From: JBHJHK01 sp050330975
GTDB lineage: Bacteria > Pseudomonadota > Gammaproteobacteria > Competibacterales > Competibacteraceae
Direction: 5' to 3'
Assembly (NCBI GenBank): GCA_050330975.1
Contig: JBHJHK010000091.1
Location: 1-12,782 of the forward strand
Length of the DNA stretch: 12,782 nucleotides
The notes under the pieces are model-generated. The model was not told the DNA's origin. It was given only the letters and a program-made list of their open reading frames with translations, and ran no database searches. Positions 7,257 through 12,782 of the stretch are shown piece after piece. The position numbers and the translations under genes were made by a program. Every line of letters starts with the position of its first letter. The first letter of the stretch is position 1.

Positions 7257-7373
7257 CAGCCCTCCCGCCCAGGCGCTGCTGAGCTAGAGCAACGCCAAGG
7301 CGGTGACACTCAATCCTTGACGCCACGGGGCAGCCGTGGCGGCGCCCTCCACTTCCAAGGAGGTGATGCTCAT
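7257..7373 (-). pseudogene. Interrupted 5' part of the MASE1-GGDEF-EAL gene (in-frame TAG at 7284-7286)
   Basis: Reading the minus strand from ATG at 7373 in the frame of the gene gives 29 codons ending QGLSVTALALL, then TAG (7286-7284), then LSSAWAGGL, then directly the MASE1 body. The two halves form one hydrophobic stretch of about 20 residues, as expected for the first MASE1 helix before the WPPAG motif. There is no good ribosome binding site before the ATG, though no better start is open: the frame is closed by a stop at 7440-7442 and has no other start codon upstream. The amber may be a recent mutation, a sequence error, a suppressed codon, or the end of a short upstream ORF followed by reinitiation. 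Confidence 0.6.
7321..7341. repeat. Perfect 8-base inverted repeat
   Basis: CGCCACGG (7321-7328) and CCGTGGCG (7334-7341) are exact inverse copies around a 5-base loop. The repeat lies inside the interrupted 5' coding part of the MASE1 gene. It has no T-tract and is not called as a terminator; it could hinder translation of the short upstream segment. Confidence 0.5.
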
Positions 7374-7444
7374 GGCGAGCTCAAGGGCCCGAGGGGAGGC
7401 AAATGCCCAAAGGACGGGCTCGGCGGCATGGAGAGTCCATCATC
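7365..7444. other. Foldable spacer between ccmB and the GGDEF-EAL gene
   Basis: Several complementary blocks nest here: GATG (7365-7368) with CATC (7441-7444), ATGG (7372-7375) with CCAT (7437-7440), CCGAG (7389-7393) with CTCGG (7419-7423), and a small GGC-AAAT-GCC hairpin (7398-7407). ATGGA (7428-7432) can also pair with TCCAT (7436-7440), which competes with the outer stem. I do not recognise a known riboswitch, and no T-run follows on the minus strand, so it is not an evident terminator of the ccm operon. In a GC-rich genome such pairing may be chance. Confidence 0.3.
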
Positions 7445-7464
7445 TAAGGGGGATAGGGAGTTTT

Positions 7465-8178
7465 TTACTGCACGCCGATGCGCAGGGCGGCGGCGATGGC
7501 CAGGGGCCCCGCGCTCAGGGCCAGGGCCAGCAGCGCGCCGAGCAAGGCCAAGCTACCCGCTATGGGCAACCCCTGGGCCGCCTGGTCCACGGCGACGGTG
7601 CCAAATATTAACACTGGAGTGTACAGGGGTAAGATGACCAAGGCCAATAGCATTCCCCCCCGGGGTATCCCCACAGTCAAAGCCCCACCAATGGCGCCCA
7701 CCAGGCTCAAGGTAGGGGTCCCCAACAGCAAGGTGACGGGCAAGGCCAAGACCGCCCCCTGGGGGAGGTGAAGCAACAGACCCAGCAGCGGCGAGATGAG
7801 CAGCAGCGGCACCCCGGTGAGGAGCCAGTGGGCCGCCACCTTCGCCAAGACCAGCCATGGCAACGGCGTGGGACAAAGCAGCAATTGGTCCAGGGCACCG
7901 TCGTCGTAGTCGGCCCTGAATAGGCGCTCCAAGGGCAACAGGGTAGCCAGCAGCGCCGCCACCCAAATGACCCCCGGCGCGACGGTGGCCAACAGCTGGG
8001 GCAAGGGCCCTATACCCAAGGGAAATAAGCTCACCACCAAGACGAAGAATAGCGGCGGGTTGAGCCACTCCGCCTGACGGCGCAACCCCAGGCGCACATC
8101 GCGGACCAACACCGCCTTGAAGGCCTGGCCAAGACCCGCCTCGGTGACGTTGGCACCGTCGTCGAAGGTGTCGTTCAC
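7465..8178 (-). CDS. ccmB: Heme exporter protein CcmB (ABC permease, cytochrome c maturation)
   Basis: CcmB is the inner-membrane subunit that, with CcmA and CcmC, drives release of heme-charged CcmE during System I cytochrome c maturation. The 237-residue product has about six hydrophobic segments and the family blocks SLFPLGIGPLPQLLATVAPG, IWVAALLATLLPLERLFRAD, DDGALDQLLL, LLLGTPTLSLVGAIGGALTVG and the C-terminal AAALRIGVQ. E. coli CcmB has 220 residues; the extra length is a soluble N-terminus of about 20. The GTG at 8178 was chosen: it forms a GTGA overlap with the ccmA stop, and the longer frame reaching 8352 would lie inside ccmA and adds unrelated, Pro/Gly-rich sequence. It is the last recognisable ccm gene, and the spacer to the next gene on the strand is 91 bases to that gene's upstream ATG. 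Confidence 0.95.
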   Translation of the reverse strand: MNDTFDDGANVTEAGLGQAFKAVLVRDVRLGLRRQAEWLNPPLFFVLVVSLFPLGIGPLPQLLATVAPGVIWVAALLATLLPLERLFRADYDDGALDQLLLCPTPLPWLVLAKVAAHWLLTGVPLLLISPLLGLLLHLPQGAVLALPVTLLLGTPTLSLVGAIGGALTVGIPRGGMLLALVILPLYTPVLIFGTVAVDQAAQGLPIAGSLALLGALLALALSAGPLAIAAALRIGVQ

Positions 8179-8834
8179 GGCGTCAGGGCGATGCTGCCAG
8201 TCACCGCCTCCAGGGGCTGGTGAGACGTCACCAACGCCAGGCCGCGACGCCGCCCGTGGGCGGCCAAGTGGGCCTCCAGGGCCCGGCTCCCCGAGGTATC
8301 CAACGCCGTGAGGGGCTCGTCGAGAATCCACAGGGGTCGACGGGTCAACCACAGACGCGCCAAGGCCACCCGGCGGCGCTGCCCCGCCGATAACGCCCGC
8401 ACTGGGGTGTCCTCAAACCCCCACAGCCCCACCGGTTCCAGGGCTTGGTCCAGGGTCTCTGGGGCAGTGGATAGACCCTCCAAGCGGGCGGCAAACGCCA
8501 GATTTTCCCGGGGGGTCAAATCGCCTTTGACGGCCGGCTGGTGGCCGATGTGGCACATCGCCCCCCAGAACTGGGGACGACAGTGTTCAAGGGGAGTGCC
8601 GCACCAGTGAATGTCCCCCTCCTGGGGGGGTAACAGACCGCACAAAACCCGCAAAAGGGTGGTCTTGCCGGCGCCGTTGGCCCCCTCCACTTGGATCACC
8701 TGGCCCGGGGCTAGGTCTAGATCCAGGTGGCGAAACAAGATCCGGCCGTCGCGGATACACGTCAAACCCCGCCCCTCTAACCAAGGGGCGGGGTGAGGAG
8801 CGGGGTGGGATGTCCTCGAGGGAGGTGAGTTCAC
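8175..8834 (-). CDS. ccmA: Cytochrome c biogenesis ATPase CcmA
   Basis: CcmA is the cytoplasmic ABC ATPase that partners CcmB and CcmC to detach holo-CcmE. The 219 residues contain Walker A GANGAGKTT (51-59), the signature LSAGQRRRVALARL (148-161), Walker B with LWILDEPLTALD (168-179) and the switch His205 in VTSHQ. The family's GHQPAVKGDLTPRENL is at 97-112. The first 18 residues (Pro/His/Ser-rich) extend beyond E. coli CcmA, but the GTG at 8834 is the only start before the first conserved strand (LEGRGLTCIRDG). It begins two bases after the ccmI stop, with AGGTGG about 10 bases upstream, and its own stop overlaps the ccmB start. Its place behind ccmI rather than at the head of the operon is unusual. 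Confidence 0.96.
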   Translation of the reverse strand: MNSPPSRTSHPAPHPAPWLEGRGLTCIRDGRILFRHLDLDLAPGQVIQVEGANGAGKTTLLRVLCGLLPPQEGDIHWCGTPLEHCRPQFWGAMCHIGHQPAVKGDLTPRENLAFAARLEGLSTAPETLDQALEPVGLWGFEDTPVRALSAGQRRRVALARLWLTRRPLWILDEPLTALDTSGSRALEAHLAAHGRRRGLALVTSHQPLEAVTGSIALTP

Positions 8835-8836
8835 CC

Positions 8837-10135
8837 TCAGGGCACCACCTGATCGATGACCACCGAGGCGATCCGGGTACCCGCCGCCAAGTCCAAGATC
8901 TCGCTGCTTCCCTGGAGATCCCCCGCCTTGGGGGCCACATCGCCGGACTTGGACAGCCGGGCGTTGACCACCACTTGGGGAAACGCCGAGAGGTTCAAGT
9001 GCGCCACCATGGCGTCGGCGTCGTCCAGGGTCACCTCCAGGGGAAAGGCCGGGTCTGAATGGCGCACCACGGCTAGGGGGGCTGCGGGTCCGTGGGCGGC
9101 CTTGGCAAAGACGTAGAGGGTATCGCCAGCGGCCACCCGAGCCCTGAGGCCGGGGTCCAAATCGACGGTGACGGTGAGCTGGATCTCTTCCGCCGGTGGC
9201 GGGTCGGCCGGCGCCTGGGGAGGGGTGGCCGCGGCGAGGCGGCGCTCGGCTTCGGCGATGGCATTGGCCAACAGCTCATTGCCGGAACCCCCAGTGCGCC
9301 CGGCCTGGAGGCGCCGCCACTGGGCGATGGCCAAGGGGTATTGGCCGGCGTTGAAGGCGCCAAACCCCAGCATCATCCGCGCCCCTTCGTGGTTGGGTTG
9401 ACGACGCAGCACCTGGCGCAGCAAGCCCTCGGCCTCGAGGGTCAAACGCCCGCCCTCAACGGACAGCAAGCTCTGGGCATAGGCCAGGGTGACGGGGTCG
9501 CGTCCGGGCACGAGCCGGTGGGCCCTGGCCAGCACTTGGGCGGCGAGGTCGGGTCGATTGAGCTCGAGGTAACTCGCCCCCAGCAAATAGAGGGCGTCGG
9601 GGTCGCGCTTGCCCCCCCGAAGCACGTGGGCTTGGAGGGTGCGGGCAAAATTGGCCAGGTCCGTGGTGGCTTCGGGGGGTAGGGCCGAGGGAGTTGCCAG
9701 CGCCTGGGCCACGGCGGCCCCCAAGCGCTCCTGGACGGCGATCCACTCCAGGGCCGGCCCCCGCCACGAGGTGTAATAGGTATAGAGAAGCCCCGCCACG
9801 GGTAGGGCGACGACCATGGCCAAGGCCACCCACGGTAGCCCTTGACGCCGGACGCCCCGAGGCGCGGTCCCGGGGGCATCCCCTTCGGTCTCCCGGAGCA
9901 AATTGCGCTCCAGCTCCAGGCGCAGCCGCTGGTAGTCGGCGGCGTCGAGGGCACCAGTGGCCCGTTCACCGTCCAGTTCCGCCAGGCGTTCCCGGAACAG
10001 TTGAACGCTGAGGGCCTCGAGGGACGTGTCTCCTGGGCGCGGCTCAGCCCCGGGGCCGCGGCGCAGCAGGGGCCAAACCACCGGGACCACGGCCACCAAC
10101 AGCAGCGCCAGGGCCGCCAGCCAGAACGCCATCAT
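8837..10135 (-). CDS. ccmI: Cytochrome c maturation protein CcmI (CycH), apocytochrome chaperone
   Basis: CcmI binds the C-terminus of apocytochrome c and hands it to the CcmF/CcmH heme lyase. The 432 residues show the expected plan: a first membrane helix (about 3-24), a cytoplasmic charged loop rich in Leu, Glu and Arg (about 36-85), a second helix (about 101-120), a periplasmic TPR domain (about 160-300, for example RDPDALYLLGASYLELNRPD at 178-197), a Pro-rich hinge (about 304-314, with PPP at 312-314) and a C-terminal beta domain (about 318-432). The ATG at 10135 overlaps the ccmH stop as ATGA; a second ATG follows directly and cannot be excluded as the real start. In E. coli the equivalent region is fused to CcmH; here the two are separate. 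Confidence 0.94.
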   Translation of the reverse strand: MMAFWLAALALLLVAVVPVVWPLLRRGPGAEPRPGDTSLEALSVQLFRERLAELDGERATGALDAADYQRLRLELERNLLRETEGDAPGTAPRGVRRQGLPWVALAMVVALPVAGLLYTYYTSWRGPALEWIAVQERLGAAVAQALATPSALPPEATTDLANFARTLQAHVLRGGKRDPDALYLLGASYLELNRPDLAAQVLARAHRLVPGRDPVTLAYAQSLLSVEGGRLTLEAEGLLRQVLRRQPNHEGARMMLGFGAFNAGQYPLAIAQWRRLQAGRTGGSGNELLANAIAEAERRLAAATPPQAPADPPPAEEIQLTVTVDLDPGLRARVAAGDTLYVFAKAAHGPAAPLAVVRHSDPAFPLEVTLDDADAMVAHLNLSAFPQVVVNARLSKSGDVAPKAGDLQGSSEILDLAAGTRIASVVIDQVVP

Positions 10136-10647
10136 CGCCCGTCATCCCCCCGACTCAACAGCTGATCTAGACGGGCGCGCTCGGTGTCGCTCAAGGTGGA
10201 TGGCGGCGGCCGCCGCCGGCGCACCCATACCCCCATGGCCAGCAACGCCGCCCCCATGGCAACGGCGGGTCCAAACCACAACAGGGCGGTGTCGGCCCTG
10301 AGGGGTGGACGGTAGGTGACGAAGTCGCCGTAGCGCTCCACCATGTAGGCTTTGATCTCCTGGGGATCGCGCTGTGCCGTCAACAGCTCGTGGACCTTGT
10401 GGCGCAGATCGCGGGCCAAGGGGGCGTTGGAGTCCTTGAGGTTTTGATTCTGGCACTTGGGGCAGCGCAGTTCGTCGACCAGTTGGTAGTACTGCTCTTG
10501 CTGGGCGGGGCTGTCGAACTCAAAAACGTCGGTGACCGCCGCCATCCCGGGCCCAGAGACACCCAGCGCCAACAGCAATCCCAGGGCCAGTCCCCGCACC
10601 CCGGCCCACACCTCCAGTCGACGGTTTGTCCGTTGGTCGACGACCAT
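10132..10647 (-). CDS. ccmH: Cytochrome c maturation thiol protein CcmH (CcmL/CycL)
   Basis: CcmH is a membrane-anchored periplasmic thiol oxidoreductase of the heme lyase complex that reduces the CXXCH cysteines of apocytochrome c. The 171-residue product has a signal peptide (about 16-36, likely cleavage near GMAA), then the diagnostic LRCPKCQNQNLKDSNAPLA (60-78) with Cys62 and Cys65, the three-helix domain through about 115, and one membrane helix (about 121-141) followed by a basic cytoplasmic tail holding RRRRPPPS. The conserved IKAYMVERYGDFVTYRPP (98-115) is also present. The ATG at 10647 shares its A with the ccmG stop (TGATG) and has a perfect AGGAGG 7 bases upstream. Confidence 0.97.
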   Translation of the reverse strand: MVVDQRTNRRLEVWAGVRGLALGLLLALGVSGPGMAAVTDVFEFDSPAQQEQYYQLVDELRCPKCQNQNLKDSNAPLARDLRHKVHELLTAQRDPQEIKAYMVERYGDFVTYRPPLRADTALLWFGPAVAMGAALLAMGVWVRRRRPPPSTLSDTERARLDQLLSRGDDGR

Positions 10648-11192
10648 CAGCTATCCTCCTCGGTCAATTGGGCGATGCGGGGGACGAACTCCCGCTGCCA
10701 CACCTCCGGGTCTAGGACCCCGGCGTGGCGGTAGCGGATCACCCCGGAGGCGTCGAGCAAAAAGGTCTCCGGGGCGCCATAGACCCCCAGATCGATGCCC
10801 AACTGGCCGGCGGCATCTTCGATGTTAAAGCGGTAGGGGTTCCCCAACTGGACGAGCCAAGTCAACGCGGCGTCCCGTTGGTCTTTGTAGTTCACCCCCA
10901 CGATGGGGACACCGCGACGGGCCAACTGCAGCAGATAGGGGTGCTCGGTGCGACACGGCGGACACCAGGTGGCCCAGACGTTGAGCAGCGCCACTTCCCC
11001 CTCGAGATCACCGGCGGTCACCAAGACCTCGGGGGTTTGCAAACGCGGCAGCTCAAACGCCGGCAGGGGCCGATCCAGGAGCACCGAGGGCAAGCGGCTG
11101 GGGTCGTTGCTGAGCCCCAGACCCAATACCGCTAGCAAGCCGACGAAGGCCACCACCAAAGCTCCCAGGAGAAAGCGCTTAACCACGGCCAT
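10647..11192 (-). CDS. ccmG: Thiol:disulfide interchange protein CcmG (DsbE)
   Basis: CcmG is a membrane-anchored periplasmic thioredoxin-like protein that, fed by DsbD/CcdA, reduces CcmH or apocytochrome c. Starting at the ATG at 11192 it has 181 residues (E. coli 185): an uncleaved anchor (about 4-27, preceded by KR), the active site WATWCPPC with Cys77 and Cys80, the family block VGVNYKD (98-104), LGVYGAPETFLLD with the cis-proline Pro141, and IRYRHAG. The ATG at 11192 was chosen because it gives a typical short basic N-terminus before the anchor; an in-frame GTG at 11222 would add 10 residues and has only a weak binding site. The chosen start overlaps the end of ccmF by 14 bases, and the stop overlaps the ccmH start by one base. 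Confidence 0.95.
   Translation of the reverse strand: MAVVKRFLLGALVVAFVGLLAVLGLGLSNDPSRLPSVLLDRPLPAFELPRLQTPEVLVTAGDLEGEVALLNVWATWCPPCRTEHPYLLQLARRGVPIVGVNYKDQRDAALTWLVQLGNPYRFNIEDAAGQLGIDLGVYGAPETFLLDASGVIRYRHAGVLDPEVWQREFVPRIAQLTEEDS
10655..10660 (-). promoter_or_regulatory. Strong ribosome binding site of ccmH inside ccmG
   Basis: AGGAGG on the minus strand, 7 bases before the ccmH ATG, lies in the last codons of ccmG (Glu-Glu-Asp-Ser). It is the clearest Shine-Dalgarno in the operon and fixes the ccmH start. Confidence 0.8.
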
Positions 11193-12782
11193 CCACCGGT
11201 TGCTGGAGGCCCAACGCCCCACCGCCCACCGCTGCCGGCACTTCGGCCCCCCTGGGCTGGGGTGCCTTGGCCTCTTGCTTGCGGTAGCGGCGATCGAGGA
11301 TAGCCATGAGCCCCCCCAGGGCGCCGATCAAGGCCCCCAGCCAAATCCAGCGCACCAGCGGTTTGACCTGGACCCGCACCGCCCAGCTACCGTCGGGTAG
11401 GGGTTCCCCCAAGGCCACGTAGAAGTCCTGCCAAAACCCCGGACGCAACCCCACTTCGGTCATGGGCATCTGGGCCACGGTGTAGTAGCGCTTCTCCGGC
11501 ACTACCGTGGCGATGAGCCGCTCTTCCTTGGAGATGGTGACAGTGGCCATGGTGGTGATGTAGTTGGGGCCTTGGACGTCTTCTTGCAGTTGGATCATTT
11601 CAAAGGTGTAGGGTCCCACCTCGGCGCGGCTATTGGCCCCCAGGCGCACATCCAGCTCGACGCCGTGGGTCGCGGTGAACGCCACCCCCACCACACACAC
11701 CGCCAGCCCTACGTGGCCCAGGATCATGCCGACAAAACTCCAGGGCAAAGCGAGCAGACCCAACACGGGGTTGGCCTTGTGGCGCAGCCGATCCATGATG
11801 TCGACCCCGGCGGCGACCGCCACCCAAAGCCCCAAGGCCACCACTGAGGTCACGGTGAGGTCAAAGGTAAAACCCACCCACCAGGGCACCAAAAGCCCCA
11901 GGATGCCGCACACCAGGGCCGCCGGGGCCAGACGCCACAACAGGGGGTTCAAAGGGCGGTGGCGCTTCCAGCGCAGCAGGGGCCCCACCCCCAGCATGGC
12001 CATCAACCCCAGGGTCAAGGGGGCGAAGAAGGCGTCGAAGTAGGGAGGCCCCACGGACAACTTGCCCAGACCCAACACGTCCCAAAACAGAGGAAACAAC
12101 GTACCCAAAAACACCACCGCACAGGCCCCCACCAACAGCCAGTTGTTGGCAAACAACGCCATTTCCCGGGACACGGGATCAAACTGGGCGCTGGAGCGGA
12201 TGGTGTCGGCCCGCAGCACCAACAGGACCAGGGCGCTACCGGTGATCACCGCCAACAGGGCCAGGATAAAGACCCCCCGGGTGGGGTCAGTGGCAAAGGC
12301 GTGGACCGAGGTGAGGACGCCAGAGCGGACCAAGAAGGTCCCCAACACGCTCAAGGAGAAGGCGGAAATGGCCAACAACACCGTCCACACCCGGAACACC
12401 CCGCGCTTCTCCGTGGCGGCCAGGGAGTGGATCAAGGCGGTGCCCACCAACCAGGGCATAAATGAGGCGTTTTCCACCGGGTCCCAAAACCAAAAGCCCC
12501 CCCAACCCAACTCGTAGTAGGCCCACCACGAGCCCAGGGCTATCCCCGCGGTCAAGAACGCCCAGGCGCTGGTGGTCCACGGCCTGGACCAGCGGGCCCA
12601 GGCGCTGTCGAGGCGCCCGGCCAGGAGGGCCGCCACCACAAAGGCGAAGGCCACGGCAAAGCCCACGTAACCCATGTAGAGCATAGGGGGATGGACGATG
12701 AGACCCACGTCCTGGAGCAGGGGGTTGAGGTCCCGACCGTCCACGGGGAAAAAGGGCAAGTAGCGCTCAAAGGGGTTGGAGG
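11179..12782 (-). CDS. ccmF: Heme lyase CcmF, C-terminal part (5' end beyond the window)
   Basis: CcmF is the large polytopic core of the System I heme lyase that joins heme from CcmE to apocytochrome c. The frame stays open to the right edge, and about 534 residues are visible. The first ones (SNPFERYLPFFPVDGRDLNP) line up with roughly residue 125 of E. coli CcmF (647), so some 120 N-terminal residues are missing. Visible are GLIVHPPMLYMGY with a candidate heme-ligand histidine, the WWD domain ELGWGGFWFWDPVENASFMP, GTFLVRSGVLTSVHAFA with another conserved histidine, the periplasmic C-terminal domain with GPNYITTMATV and EKRYYTVAQMPMTEV, and the last helix after PLVRWIWLGALIGALGG. The C-terminus carries a Gly/Ala/Pro-rich tail of about 30 residues. 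A TTG within the visible part is not the true start. ccmG starts inside its last codons. Confidence 0.97.
   Translation of the reverse strand, partial: SNPFERYLPFFPVDGRDLNPLLQDVGLIVHPPMLYMGYVGFAVAFAFVVAALLAGRLDSAWARWSRPWTTSAWAFLTAGIALGSWWAYYELGWGGFWFWDPVENASFMPWLVGTALIHSLAATEKRGVFRVWTVLLAISAFSLSVLGTFLVRSGVLTSVHAFATDPTRGVFILALLAVITGSALVLLVLRADTIRSSAQFDPVSREMALFANNWLLVGACAVVFLGTLFPLFWDVLGLGKLSVGPPYFDAFFAPLTLGLMAMLGVGPLLRWKRHRPLNPLLWRLAPAALVCGILGLLVPWWVGFTFDLTVTSVVALGLWVAVAAGVDIMDRLRHKANPVLGLLALPWSFVGMILGHVGLAVCVVGVAFTATHGVELDVRLGANSRAEVGPYTFEMIQLQEDVQGPNYITTMATVTISKEERLIATVVPEKRYYTVAQMPMTEVGLRPGFWQDFYVALGEPLPDGSWAVRVQVKPLVRWIWLGALIGALGGLMAILDRRYRKQEAKAPQPRGAEVPAAVGGGALGLQQPVDGRG

Noticed and set aside
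7381..7443. Possible leader peptide of 20 residues (MMDSPCRRARPLG...) before the GGDEF-EAL gene
   Set aside because: No ribosome binding site, and no codon pattern suggesting attenuation.
7374..7464. c-di-GMP riboswitch in the spacer before the GGDEF-EAL gene
   Set aside because: Looked for the conserved GEMM sequence blocks on both strands; they are not there, so only unexplained complementarity is reported.
7317..7637. Small plus-strand open frames between the GGDEF-EAL gene and ccmB
   Set aside because: Gly/Arg/Pro-rich, run into antisense ccmB, and no promoter or binding site; treated as chance.
8179..8352. Upstream extension of ccmB to 8352
   Set aside because: Lies within ccmA and encodes Pro/Gly/Arg-rich shadow sequence; the GTG at 8178 overlaps the ccmA stop as expected.
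11193..11222. GTG at 11222 as the start of ccmG
   Set aside because: Adds ten residues before the basic N-terminus and has only a weak binding site; not excluded, but the ATG at 11192 fits the family better.

Overview
This window reads as ordinary chromosome from a GC-rich gammaproteobacterium. The evidence is the protein families: an HtpX protease, a FimX-type twitching-motility regulator, EF-P with the EpmA lysyl-transferase, and a full-style Ccm (System I) cytochrome c maturation locus. The exact taxon cannot be read from the sequence; the gene set would fit a Chromatiales- or Pseudomonadales-like lineage, which is inference. There are no tRNA or rRNA genes, insertion sequences, CRISPR arrays or phage genes.

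Layout, left to right. Positions 1-1079 hold a heat-shock-type (sigma-32-like) promoter and htpX on the plus strand. A hairpin that could terminate both strands separates htpX from fimX, which runs on the minus strand (1162-3357). A 276-base divergent spacer leads to the efp-epmA pair on the plus strand (3634-5174), whose stop and start overlap as GTGA. EpmA is the enzyme that modifies Lys34 of EF-P. Only 30 bases further on, convergent with epmA, is the end of a membrane-anchored GGDEF-EAL protein on the minus strand (5205-7256). Its first MASE1 membrane helix is still encoded upstream in the same frame (7257-7373) but is broken by an amber codon.

From 7465 to the right edge the minus strand carries a tightly packed cytochrome c maturation operon, transcribed right to left as ccmF (partial) - ccmG - ccmH - ccmI - ccmA - ccmB. 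All junctions overlap or nearly touch. The order is unusual: ccmA and ccmB, normally first, follow ccmI. CcmAB energises release of heme-loaded CcmE, CcmF/H/I form the heme lyase, and CcmG keeps the thiols of apocytochrome c and CcmH reduced. The GGDEF-EAL gene lies just downstream on the same strand with no clear terminator in between, so it may be the operon's last gene.

Two c-di-GMP proteins flank efp-epmA. One (FimX) has lost every catalytic motif and should be a receptor; the other keeps its catalytic residues. No undescribed multi-gene system is visible. The observations most worth checking are the in-frame amber codon, the permuted ccm order, the sigma-32-like promoter of htpX, and two PPP motifs within EpmA itself.
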